Positions 18,435 to 25,554 of a stretch of DNA of 64,000 nt are shown piece after piece (position 1 is the stretch's first letter; each line of letters starts with the position of its first letter). The notes below the pieces were generated by a model. The model worked only from the letters and a program-made list of their open reading frames with translations. It had not been told where the DNA came from and did not search any database. Both the position numbers and the translations under genes were made by a program. The stretch comes from Eubacterium sp. An11 (GTDB lineage: Bacteria; Bacillota; Clostridia; Lachnospirales; Lachnospiraceae), in NCBI RefSeq assembly GCF_002161065.1, contig NZ_NFLV01000004.1, forward strand, positions 1 to 64,000, given 5' to 3'.

Positions 18435-18798
18435 TGTTAGAATGTCCACCCATATTTAATTCATCATCCGTAAAAAGATCAAGTATATCATTAACTTTCG
18501 ATGTAATAATACGATAATTATTCATCAAATCATAAAGATACTCTAAACCGGCTTCCTCAATATGATAATAAACACGAGTTCTTTTTTTACCCACACGTTT
18601 ACTATATTCACTTATTTTGCGTTCATTTTCCAATTTGTATGTAGATGCGTAAATTGTATTAAGCGAAAGAGAAAAAGCATCCTGAGATTCGTTATTAATT
18701 ATTTTAACAATTTCATAAACATAAGCATCCTTTTTACTTAAAATTGCTAAAATGAGTAATTCAGTAACACCACTTAAAAAATAATTTTTTGTATTCAT
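18427..18798 (-). CDS. PadR family transcriptional regulator
   Basis: A 123-residue winged-helix protein: Leu-Leu-Ile-Leu-Ala-Ile-Leu then Tyr-Val-Tyr-Glu-Ile (helix 1-2), a recognition helix around Thr-Ile-Tyr-Ala-Ser-Thr-Tyr-Lys-Leu-Glu, and the wing Arg-Thr-Arg-Val-Tyr-Tyr-His-Ile that marks PadR proteins. The C-terminal helix should mediate dimerisation. It overlaps the HAAS-like gene downstream and probably represses its own operon and perhaps the divergent secreted-protein genes starting at 19020. Confidence 0.82.
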   Translation of the reverse strand: MNTKNYFLSGVTELLILAILSKKDAYVYEIVKIINNESQDAFSLSLNTIYASTYKLENERKISEYSKRVGKKRTRVYYHIEEAGLEYLYDLMNNYRIITSKVNDILDLFTDDELNMGGHSNNE

Positions 18799-19019
18799 AT
18801 CTGATCCAACTAATATATTTATTTACACATTATATCAAAAAAATTTTAATTATTCAATAATACATTCATCAAAATATTTATTTACAAAAATAATATGATA
18901 TGATATGATAAGACTATCAAATCTGACCTGTACATAACTCGAGTGGGACAGAATAATACGAAAGTTTTCGTATAGGAATCGTAGTTCTATTTTTAATAAA
19001 TGATAGGAGGAAGGTATAG

Positions 19020-19515
19020 ATGAAGTATGTAAAAAAATAATAGTAGGTATTATGTGTACTATTTTTACAGGATTGCCTGTTCGAACAGCTGTAAGTGGGA
19101 CTGGTGTTGAAGAATTAAATCCGGAAGATGAAGGTGAATGTTTAGTATTTGAAAGTACTGATGATAATCCAATAGCAGTTCCCAATGCAAGTTATTCAAA
19201 AGGTGACTTGATATATATACAATATTCGCGTTCTGAATTATTGGAAACTCTTTATAGAAGAGATGCATATTATTATTCGTTGTCAAATTTAGCTAAAAAA
19301 TTTGTCAAATATCTAACTGGATTATGGGCATATTCTGATGGCTATACATGGTCAAAAACAAATACTACAACTGTAACGGGTTCCAGTGAGTCAGGAGTGA
19401 CCTTTGCAAAGCAACTATGTGTTCAAGATCAAAAGCTAATTATTCAGCATCTGGAACATTTTACAAAAATAATGTAGTATGGGTGAGCTCAATTACTAGG
19501 AACCAAGAATTTTAA
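19020..19515 (+). pseudogene. Secreted protein gene with two single-base frameshifts
   Basis: AGGAGG precedes an ATG at 19020, but the frame stops after six codons in an A7 run (19031-19037). Restoring one A gives a perfect signal peptide followed by a continuous protein. Near 19408-19410 a second single-A loss ends the frame early, at 19477. Restoring it gives a reading ending Ser-Ser-Ile-Thr-Arg-Asn-Gln-Glu-Phe at 19515. The repaired product is about 165 residues, secreted, and similar in style to the 17554-18042 product. Both lesions are losses of one A in an A-run, so decay, phase variation and sequencing error are all possible. Confidence 0.6.
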
Positions 19516-19599
19516 ACTAATACATATTACTTTATCAGTCATACAGTCATTTATAATATACCAATGTCCAAAAACTATAATTAAAAGGAGGTAACTAGT

Positions 19600-20346
19600 A
19601 TGAATACAACTAAACGTTGGAGTGCTTTATTCATGACACTTGTATTAATATTCATGTGTATACCAATGAGCGCAAAGGCAGAAGAAACTACAATACCTAA
19701 TTTAGACGAAGAAATTCATCAACTCCAAATAACCATGAAGAATAAATTTGGTCAAGAAGTTACAGTTTTTTTTGCAAATACAAATACGGGAGCTACTTAC
19801 CGCGATGTACAATGCATTATCGATGATGATCCAGAGACGTCTGTATTTACCATTTATGAAGTAGGAGAGGACGAAAGTGATATAGATTCCTATCCAGAAA
19901 CTATGGATCCGGCAACAAGAGTTTGGAGTCCACCACTCGGAAGCACACACAAATATAAAACAGAAAAAACCATTACTACTCCATCTCGAGTTGTAAGAGA
20001 TGATTTTGTTATCTCCGTAGCGAAAGGACAGACAACGACATTGAAAAAAGAGTATGTAGGAACTTTAACTGGTAGCATCAATGGAAAATATTTTAACAAG
20101 GCAAATTTAGGAATAAAGCTAAATATAACATGTAGGTTTTCAGTAAAACACAAATTTACCGGACCAACAAGTGGTAAATATAATTCAAGAGAATATCGAG
20201 TAAAGTACTTTAGAGAAGATGGTAAATACATACAAAAGGACTATTGTTATAAGTTAAGTGGTGCTCTTTATGGCATTCGAACTCATGGCGGAACTTATCA
20301 GGAAACTGTGAAATATGCTTCATATAGCAAAGATTCCAAACAATGA
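19600..20346 (+). CDS. Secreted protein of unknown function (cassette gene)
   Basis: A 248-residue protein with a signal peptide (residues 1-28, ending Ala-Lys-Ala-Glu). The mature part starts with an acidic segment (Asp-Asp-Asp-Pro-Glu) and continues as a Lys/Tyr-rich beta-type region. There is no cell-wall sorting signal. AAAGGAGG precedes the start by 9 bases. I do not recognise the family. It shares the AT-rich composition and export signal of the other cassette proteins and is followed, 11 bases downstream of its stop, by a small membrane protein gene. Confidence 0.6.
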   Translation: MNTTKRWSALFMTLVLIFMCIPMSAKAEETTIPNLDEEIHQLQITMKNKFGQEVTVFFANTNTGATYRDVQCIIDDDPETSVFTIYEVGEDESDIDSYPETMDPATRVWSPPLGSTHKYKTEKTITTPSRVVRDDFVISVAKGQTTTLKKEYVGTLTGSINGKYFNKANLGIKLNITCRFSVKHKFTGPTSGKYNSREYRVKYFREDGKYIQKDYCYKLSGALYGIRTHGGTYQETVKYASYSKDSKQ

Positions 20347-20356
20347 GGAAAACATT

Positions 20357-20572
20357 ATGAAAAAATTTTTATTAGGACTTAGTTTCTTTTGGTTTGGAGC
20401 TATAGGTTTACTAATCAATTTTACGTATACTCTTTTTCATCAAAGTATTATTAATGGGAACGAAGGATGGTTAATTAATTTCATAGCAAATGACACAGCT
20501 ATTCCACTACTATTCTTTAGCCTATGGGAAATAATCGGAATAATAATTTGTATTAGGACATTGAAAGATTAA
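20357..20572 (+). CDS. Small two-helix membrane protein
   Basis: A 71-residue protein with two transmembrane helices (about 5-27 and 45-66) and a short Lys-rich end. The ATG at 20357 has GAGG 8 bases upstream; an in-frame ATG at 20315 lies inside the preceding gene and has no site. Its size and position right after a secreted protein gene would suit an immunity or export helper protein, but that is speculation. Confidence 0.5.
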   Translation: MKKFLLGLSFFWFGAIGLLINFTYTLFHQSIINGNEGWLINFIANDTAIPLLFFSLWEIIGIIICIRTLKD

Positions 20573-20639
20573 AGGTATATGAATATAAAGGAATGTATGA
20601 AGAAAAGTCTGTAAATAGGATTCTTTTGTGATAAGGCTT

Positions 20640-20690
20640 GGGGAGTGTCGCAAAATCATCAAAATAGATGATTGCGCGGCACTCCCTTTA
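20640..20690 (+). terminator. Long hairpin terminator of the secreted-protein genes
   Basis: GGGAGTG...CACTCCC encloses a further AATCATC...GATGATT stem (two small mismatches), followed by CTTTAAT. It lies 68 bases after the last plus-strand cassette gene and may end the AT-rich cassette. Confidence 0.6.
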
Positions 20691-20786
20691 ATCATGAAAA
20701 ACTTAATTTGTTTCAATTATTTACCTTTTGAAGGTATAATCCACTACTTTTTTTAATAAATATATATAAATACTAATACAAAAATG

Positions 20787-20898
20787 AGCGACTCACTTTC
20801 TAGTTTTGTCTACTTGACGGGTAGCACACCAAAATAAGGCTTTACAGGCTCTGACACCACAGGACAAAACCATCCCGAACGAGCAAGAAGTGAGTGCT
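20787..20898. other. Nested inverted-repeat element, 112 bp
   Basis: The outer arms are AGCGACTCACTT (20787-20798) and AAGTGAGTGCT (20888-20898, one base bulged). The inner arms are GTTTTGTC (20803-20810) and GACAAAAC (20863-20870). It is non-coding and much more GC-balanced than its AT-rich flanks. It could be a structured RNA, a single-strand origin or a miniature mobile element. The rest of the gap (20899-21037) shows nothing. Confidence 0.45.
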
Positions 20899-21037
20899 AT
20901 TTTTTTAATTTTAGAGAGCATTTGAAAATCTTAAATTTTAGTTAGGCTGAAAAAGTTTGATTCATAAAAAAATTGTTTTTTTCATTACTCTTACTATATA
21001 AAATTACTACGCATATATTACAGTACTTTAATCCTAT

Positions 21038-21430
21038 TTATAATGCTTCCTGTAACTCGTTCTTCCTTTTTTGGATAATATCTGATAATTTATCCAATGT
21101 TTCTATATCCATTTCTTCTTTCAGGATAGAATAAAGTATCTCTTCCAATATATTTCCAGAATCACTTTTTCCTTCCTTAAGCTGAAAAAGATTCCACTGT
21201 TCCCTTGTCATTGTCGGTTCAAAAACACGGGCAAAATTCTTTGTTGTCTGCTTAAAACCAGCTACTTTAATCATCTCTTTTTTAAGCAGTGAATTGATCA
21301 TGATGTGGATATAGCTTGGTTGCCATGTACGGTTCACACACATCCTCACGATTTCCGCAGAGGAAAGCGGACTTCCGGTATCCCATAATAGATTCAGGAC
21401 ATCTTTCTCACTGTCTGTTATTTTCTTCAT
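21038..21430 (-). CDS. BlaI/MecI/CopY-type winged-helix regulator
   Basis: A 130-residue protein opening with Ile-Thr-Asp-Ser-Glu-Lys-Asp-Val-Leu-Asn-Leu-Leu-Trp, the hallmark first helix of BlaI/MecI repressors, followed by a helix-turn-helix around residues 25-60 and a C-terminal dimerisation helix. No BlaR-type sensor protease or beta-lactamase is nearby, so it is an orphan regulator, probably of the element itself. GAGG stands 7 bases before the ATG. About 150 bases separate it from ssb. Confidence 0.75.
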   Translation of the reverse strand: MKKITDSEKDVLNLLWDTGSPLSSAEIVRMCVNRTWQPSYIHIMINSLLKKEMIKVAGFKQTTKNFARVFEPTMTREQWNLFQLKEGKSDSGNILEEILYSILKEEMDIETLDKLSDIIQKRKNELQEAL

Positions 21431-21588
21431 AAATTATCCTCTTCTTTCTCATTATATGTGCAGATATTTTTACATACTATTATATACATATTCTTGTTTT
21501 ATTCAATATTTTTTATGATACAAAATTTTTTCAATTGAAATATGAAAAAAGCAAACCTTGATATCCCATATTCCGGTTCTGTATCAAA

Positions 21589-21930
21589 TTATCCCTCTTT
21601 TCTGATTTTGTCATCTACATAATCAATGACCTGGCAGTCTTCCACAATGATTTCCGTAAAACAGACCCGTTTTCCCTCTTTATTGGTATAATCCCCATTT
21701 TTTACACGTCCCACAAGGAGCAGCCGTCCTCCTTTTCTGGCATAGGACACCAGGTATCTTGCCCTGCCTCCATACGCGACACAGTTAAAAAAATCTGCTT
21801 CCTTTTCTTTTGCGTATTCCCGGTCCACTGCGATCCGAAACCGGCACCAGTATGTCGTACTGCCCTCTTTTTCTTTTCTCTGCAATTCCGGCTCATATAC
21901 AAGCCTTCCCAATAAAACCGACAGATTCAT
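21589..21930 (-). CDS. ssb: Single-stranded DNA-binding protein (ICE copy)
   Basis: A 113-residue OB-fold protein with the sequence pattern of Ssb (Leu-Gly-Arg-Leu near the start, a Phe-Arg-Ile-Ala-Val-Asp strand, Phe-Phe-Asn-Cys-Val-Ala, then Gly-Arg-Val-Lys-Asn-Gly). It lacks the acidic Asp-Asp-Ile-Pro-Phe tail of chromosomal Ssb, which is common in mobile-element copies. It should coat the single strand produced during transfer and replication of the element. The start at 21930 has GGAG 6 bases upstream; the frame opens earlier, inside the sortase gene. Confidence 0.82.
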   Translation of the reverse strand: MNLSVLLGRLVYEPELQRKEKEGSTTYWCRFRIAVDREYAKEKEADFFNCVAYGGRARYLVSYARKGGRLLLVGRVKNGDYTNKEGKRVCFTEIIVEDCQVIDYVDDKIRKEG

Positions 21931-21946
21931 CCTAATCTCCTTCCAT

Positions 21947-22702
21947 TTAATCTTCATCTATGTCTTCTGTTCTCTCTTGTACCACACTGTGCACCGTATA
22001 TCTTGAATCTTCGCTTCGCCCCGTAGAACAGGTGGAGAGTGTGATTACCCTGTCTTCTTTGACAGGTACTACTCCCATGCCATAATAATTTTCTTCCACT
22101 GTCATTGTCAGCCAGGCCATCCATTCTTTCCCCGTTCGAAACTCTGTCTGATATGTCTCACTGGCATCTTCACAGTCATAGGTACTGTAGATCCGGGCGT
22201 GGGTAGTCCTTCCCTGCTCATAGATATATACATCGGGATGTTCCCGGCCAAACTCTTTTGATTCATAGTCATGGAGAGAACCGAACATTGCCCGGCTGGC
22301 CATGTTATGTCCATAGACCACGATATGCTGGTCTGAAAAACTCACGCCCGGCTGGATAAAAATAGAGCCGGGATAACTATACTCTCCTTTATAATCTTTA
22401 TGCAGGTATTCATTCCAGGTGGAACACTGCAGCACCGGATAATCGATCTTTGTCCCTGGTACTGTGATCCAGGCGACGATATCCGGATTGATCTTCTGCA
22501 GTTGATCCCAATGGATGTTATCCCTTCTCGTCTCTTTCCCATTGGGATCATGCTCTTCCGTCTTCACCTTTTCCCGCAGCTGCCGGATCTCCCATTCACT
22601 TTTTATAAAAGGGGCCACATCCTTTACAGCAAGCACCGCACAGGCCAGTGCCACCGCAAAGATTCCAAAGAGCAGCAACTGATACAATGTCCTTTTTACC
22701 AT
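21947..22702 (-). CDS. srtB: Class B sortase
   Basis: A 251-residue membrane-anchored transpeptidase with an N-terminal helix (residues 5-26) and the class B sortase fold. The catalytic residues visible are His132 (Val-Tyr-Gly-His-Asn), Cys225 (Thr-Leu-Ser-Thr-Cys) and Arg234 (Asp-Ser-Arg-Tyr-Thr). It should cleave Thr-Gly bonds in sorting signals and join the protein to peptidoglycan. Two candidate substrates are encoded on the same element: PPQTG at 3706-4275 and GAKTG at 4376-10531. The gene begins six bases after the preceding gene and is followed by ssb, as in other Tn1549-like ICEs. Confidence 0.92.
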   Translation of the reverse strand: MVKRTLYQLLLFGIFAVALACAVLAVKDVAPFIKSEWEIRQLREKVKTEEHDPNGKETRRDNIHWDQLQKINPDIVAWITVPGTKIDYPVLQCSTWNEYLHKDYKGEYSYPGSIFIQPGVSFSDQHIVVYGHNMASRAMFGSLHDYESKEFGREHPDVYIYEQGRTTHARIYSTYDCEDASETYQTEFRTGKEWMAWLTMTVEENYYGMGVVPVKEDRVITLSTCSTGRSEDSRYTVHSVVQERTEDIDED

Positions 22703-22708
22703 TTTTCT

Positions 22709-23260
22709 TTATTCCATCCTTTCCGCCTGATCTTCTTCCCTTTTTGTTATTTTCTGCAAAGAATGCTGCAAGAGATATTCATTAGGATATCCGCTGTCAT
22801 ACATCTTCTTGATATTCAGTAATCCCCTGTTCACAAGACGTAAAAAAGTGGACTTTGACTCTTTCGATTCTCCTTCCACCTTTTTCCACGGCTGCTTCTG
22901 GACATAGATCTCCGTGATCACCTGATACTGCCTTTCCGGCAGGAGCCGGTAACAGATCCACAGCCTGTGCAGCATCTCCTCTTTTTTCAAAAGGATATCG
23001 ATCTCATAAGATATCTCTTTGTACCAGTTCTTGAGCTGCCTTTGATGCCGCAGGACGATATCGGACAGATCCTGCCCTGCCCCGTTTTTTATTCCTGGCA
23101 TATCACTGTTCTTGTTTTTTCTGATGGAAATCACCTCAATGAGTACATCCGTATCATGCAGGTCCTGATACAGATCGAGGATCTGCTGTCTGGTCTGTTC
23201 CCGGATGCTTTTATATTCCATCAGGATTTCTTTGATATCTTTTACATCCAACTCATACAT
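22709..23260 (-). CDS. Sigma-region-4-like DNA-binding protein
   Basis: A 183-residue helical, charged protein. Its C-terminal third (about 125-165, Leu-Leu-Pro-Glu-Arg-Gln-Tyr-Gln-Val-Ile then Trp-Lys-Lys-Val and Ser-Lys-Ser-Thr-Phe-Leu-Arg) resembles a sigma-70 region 4 or ArpU-like helix-turn-helix. The N-terminal part is a coiled coil. Such proteins recur between rep and sortase genes in clostridial ICEs and may control expression of the block. The start is taken at the ATG at 23260; a GTG at 23272 is possible. Neither has a strong ribosome binding site. Confidence 0.55.
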   Translation of the reverse strand: MYELDVKDIKEILMEYKSIREQTRQQILDLYQDLHDTDVLIEVISIRKNKNSDMPGIKNGAGQDLSDIVLRHQRQLKNWYKEISYEIDILLKKEEMLHRLWICYRLLPERQYQVITEIYVQKQPWKKVEGESKESKSTFLRLVNRGLLNIKKMYDSGYPNEYLLQHSLQKITKREEDQAERME

Positions 23261-23343
23261 TTTTCTTACCACTGCATTCCATACTCAATGGCAGCATGCC
23301 TTTCCCCGGCATTTGCTGCCTGTTATCTTTTCTCCCATACCGC

Positions 23344-23368
23344 ACTTCGCGCCATGTTGGCGCGAAGT
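23344..23368. other. Perfect 11-bp palindrome, candidate oriT or operator
   Basis: Arms ACTTCGCGCCA and TGGCGCGAAGT flank a 3-base loop in the non-coding gap between rep and the next gene. On the minus strand the arm leads straight into AAGTGCGG, which resembles the nick-proximal AAGTGCG of MOBQ-type transfer origins. No relaxase is in the window, so this is a suggestion only. Confidence 0.35.
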
Positions 23369-23382
23369 CATTTCCCTATCAG

Positions 23383-23417
23383 AAAAAGCAGCCCGGTCTC
23401 CCGGCAGGCTGCTTTTT
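23383..23417. terminator. Bidirectional terminator downstream of rep
   Basis: A perfect 11-bp stem AAAAAGCAGCC/GGCTGCTTTTT with a 13-base GC-rich loop. It has U-runs in either direction and sits 40 bases after the stop of the initiator gene. Confidence 0.75.
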
Positions 23418-23456
23418 CCTGTTTCCGATATTAATTTTAAATTCCGATAAAATTTT

Positions 23457-24674
23457 TTACATCCCTCCATACAGGTCATGGTTCACTTCCGCCTGGTAAT
23501 AATGGCTCATCGTCATGGTCGCATTATAAAGCGTCGTCAAAAGATAGGCGCGGATATTTCCTACTTTTGTCGTATTTTTATGTAGGCAGGAAAGGATATA
23601 ATCCACATGGGAAAACCGTAGTTTCATAAAACGATTCTTTACGATTTCCGCCGCCTTATTCACCCCGGCAATCCTTACGACACTCTCATCAGGAAGGATC
23701 ATGATCTCCACCATCAATTCCACCAGTTCATCCACCTCTTCCCGTTCCAGCGGACTCCTTCCAGCGAAACTGTCATATTCGATATTTTCCCTTATTTTTG
23801 CTCTGTATGCTTCCATCTCATCCATCTTTTTCTTTCCGGCAGGATTTCCCCGTCCCCTCTTTAGCGATTGATAGGATATGATAGGTCTATCCTTATCCGT
23901 ATTATTATCCTCAGTATCATTACCGTTTGATTTTCGAACTTCTGAAAGTCCGTTTTTCATACTTCTAGAAGTTTGATTTTCATACTTCTGGAAGTTCACA
24001 TATGGTCTTTCCTGGGTGCCATCATCCATACCTACAGATCCCCCCTTTTCATACCTCTGCGCTTCTTTTTCTTGGATATCGCATCTTTTTCTTCCAGTTT
24101 TTCTATGAATAGGGTGATATTCATGCTGTTTTTCTACTGGTATTTGCTGACATCCGGCTTTCTCATTCCCTGAAATCCCGTCCCCGTCTTTCTGGCAGGC
24201 ACTTTCTGGTACTTCTGGAAGTTCGTTTTTCATACTTCCAGAAGTTTGATTTTCATACTTCTGGAAGTCCTCCTGAACTGCTCCATCTCCTGTCCCGGCA
24301 TCACAGCCCTCTATGACAAAATTTTTAACATAAATAATATTCGGCTTTCCCTGCCCCATTCGTTTCTTTTCGATCAGCCCGATGCCTTTTTCCCCATCGA
24401 GTTCCGCAATGCTCCTGACCGCTTTCTGCCGCCCGCATCCCAGCAGCTCCATGATCTCTTCAACGGTAAATATGATATAGACCCGGTTCTTTTCATCAAA
24501 CCACTGGTTCTTCACACTGAGCCCCATGCGGTCCAGCATGAGGCCGTACAATATTTTGGCCTCACAGGAAAGGGACTGAAAACATGTTTCCGTAAAAAGC
24601 ATCTTCGGGACCCGGTAAAAACTGTATTGATCTGCTTCCATTCCATAATAATATTCAAACTTCAGCCCCTGCAT
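23457..24674 (-). CDS. RepA_N family replication initiator
   Basis: A 405-residue protein. Residues 1-110 match the conserved RepA_N N-terminal domain (Tyr-Tyr-Tyr-Gly, Phe-Tyr-Arg-Val-Pro-Lys, Leu-Ser-Cys-Glu-Ala-Lys-Ile-Leu-Tyr-Gly-Leu-Met-Leu-Asp-Arg-Met), a winged-helix DNA-binding module of low-GC Gram-positive plasmids and ICEs. The C-terminal 120 residues form a helical domain. The middle is poorly conserved and holds two copies of a peptide with Phe-Gln-Lys-Tyr-Glu-Asn-Gln-Thr-Ser. The DNA coding for those copies carries the palindromic iterons described separately, consistent with RepA_N origins lying inside the rep gene. It overlaps parB by 20 bases. It should allow the excised circle to replicate. 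Confidence 0.85.
   Translation of the reverse strand: MQGLKFEYYYGMEADQYSFYRVPKMLFTETCFQSLSCEAKILYGLMLDRMGLSVKNQWFDEKNRVYIIFTVEEIMELLGCGRQKAVRSIAELDGEKGIGLIEKKRMGQGKPNIIYVKNFVIEGCDAGTGDGAVQEDFQKYENQTSGSMKNELPEVPESACQKDGDGISGNEKAGCQQIPVEKQHEYHPIHRKTGRKRCDIQEKEAQRYEKGGSVGMDDGTQERPYVNFQKYENQTSRSMKNGLSEVRKSNGNDTEDNNTDKDRPIISYQSLKRGRGNPAGKKKMDEMEAYRAKIRENIEYDSFAGRSPLEREEVDELVELMVEIMILPDESVVRIAGVNKAAEIVKNRFMKLRFSHVDYILSCLHKNTTKVGNIRAYLLTTLYNATMTMSHYYQAEVNHDLYGGM
23938..23995. repeat. Iteron cluster I inside rep
   Basis: Three 12-bp palindromes close to ACTTCTGGAAGT start at 23938, 23961 and 23984, a spacing of exactly 23 bp (about two helical turns). The sequence between them is also nearly constant, with TTTTCAT before copies two and three. 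They lie inside the initiator gene. Likely initiator binding sites of the element's replication origin. Confidence 0.65.
24211..24268. repeat. Iteron cluster II inside rep
   Basis: Three more palindromes of the same type start at 24211, 24234 and 24257, again with exactly 23-bp spacing. The cluster is a direct repeat of cluster I, 273 bp away. Both clusters encode the same short peptide, so the duplication covers about 60 bp each. Confidence 0.65.
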
Positions 24675-25554
24675 CTTCTTCCCCTTCCTTTCCTTTTTTC
24701 CACTGCTCCAGCAGTGTATAGATCACTTCTTCCATCTGTGCACTTGTATATGTCGGCGGGAAATACTCCCTGATCTTTTTTGGGGCCAGTGTCACACGGA
24801 CCGCCTGTCTTTCCTTTTTTGCCAGGATCCCATACACCGCTGTTTCTTCCAAGGTTCCATTTCCACTGTATTCTTTGAATTTCCCTGCCTGCGATGGGGA
24901 CGGATATCTGCCGGTGTCCTGACAGGCTTTCTGCACCCATTCCTGTTCCTGTCTTTTCAGATATGACAGTTTCTCTGCTGCTGTCATCCCTATATTCCCG
25001 GCATCTACCATAAAAAGCAGCCCATCAACCAGCTCTGCCAGACGGATATATCTTTGTACCGTCCGCCCGCTGTCCCCTGCTTTTTCCCCGACAACATCCG
25101 CGGTACGTTTTTCTCCCCAGCTCCCCTGGTGTTTCATCGCTTCATATTTCATCTTGTATGCCTTTGCCTTTTCACTGGGACGCAGATTCTCCCGCTGGAT
25201 GTTTGTATCCACCATAAGGACTGTGGCCGCATCGTCATCCAGTTTCCGGATGATAACTGGCATCTCTTCTATCCCTGCCAGTTCACAGGCACGCCACCGG
25301 CGGTGCCCGGCTATCACCTCATACCCATCGGCACAGGGACGGACAATCCCCGGCTGGATGACCCCATGCTGTTTGATGCTCTCCACCGTTTCCTGCATCT
25401 TTTCATCATCCAGAACCAAGAATGGGTGCTCTTTGAAAGGACGGAGCAAACGGAGCGGAAGAACCGTATACTCTCCCTGCACACTGTTTTCCCCGGCGCC
25501 AAACAACTCATCATAAGAAGTCAGCTTTATCTTTTGTGCACTCCTACTTTTCAT
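24655..25554 (-). CDS. parB: ParB/Spo0J-like partition protein
   Basis: A 299-residue protein. Residues about 35-125 form the ParB N-terminal nuclease-like/CTPase domain with Gly-His-Arg-Arg-Trp-Arg-Ala and Thr-Asn-Ile-Gln-Arg-Glu-Asn-Leu-Arg-Pro-Ser-Glu motifs. A KorB/HTH region follows with Gly-Arg-Thr-Val-Gln-Arg-Tyr-Ile-Arg-Leu. The C-terminal part is a helical dimerisation region. It should bind parS-like sites and work with ParA to keep the excised or replicating element in dividing cells. The start at 25554 has GGAGG 9 bases upstream and overlaps the end of parA by 11 bases; the frame runs upstream inside parA without a site. Confidence 0.88.
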   Translation of the reverse strand: MKSRSAQKIKLTSYDELFGAGENSVQGEYTVLPLRLLRPFKEHPFLVLDDEKMQETVESIKQHGVIQPGIVRPCADGYEVIAGHRRWRACELAGIEEMPVIIRKLDDDAATVLMVDTNIQRENLRPSEKAKAYKMKYEAMKHQGSWGEKRTADVVGEKAGDSGRTVQRYIRLAELVDGLLFMVDAGNIGMTAAEKLSYLKRQEQEWVQKACQDTGRYPSPSQAGKFKEYSGNGTLEETAVYGILAKKERQAVRVTLAPKKIREYFPPTYTSAQMEEVIYTLLEQWKKGKEGEEDAGAEV

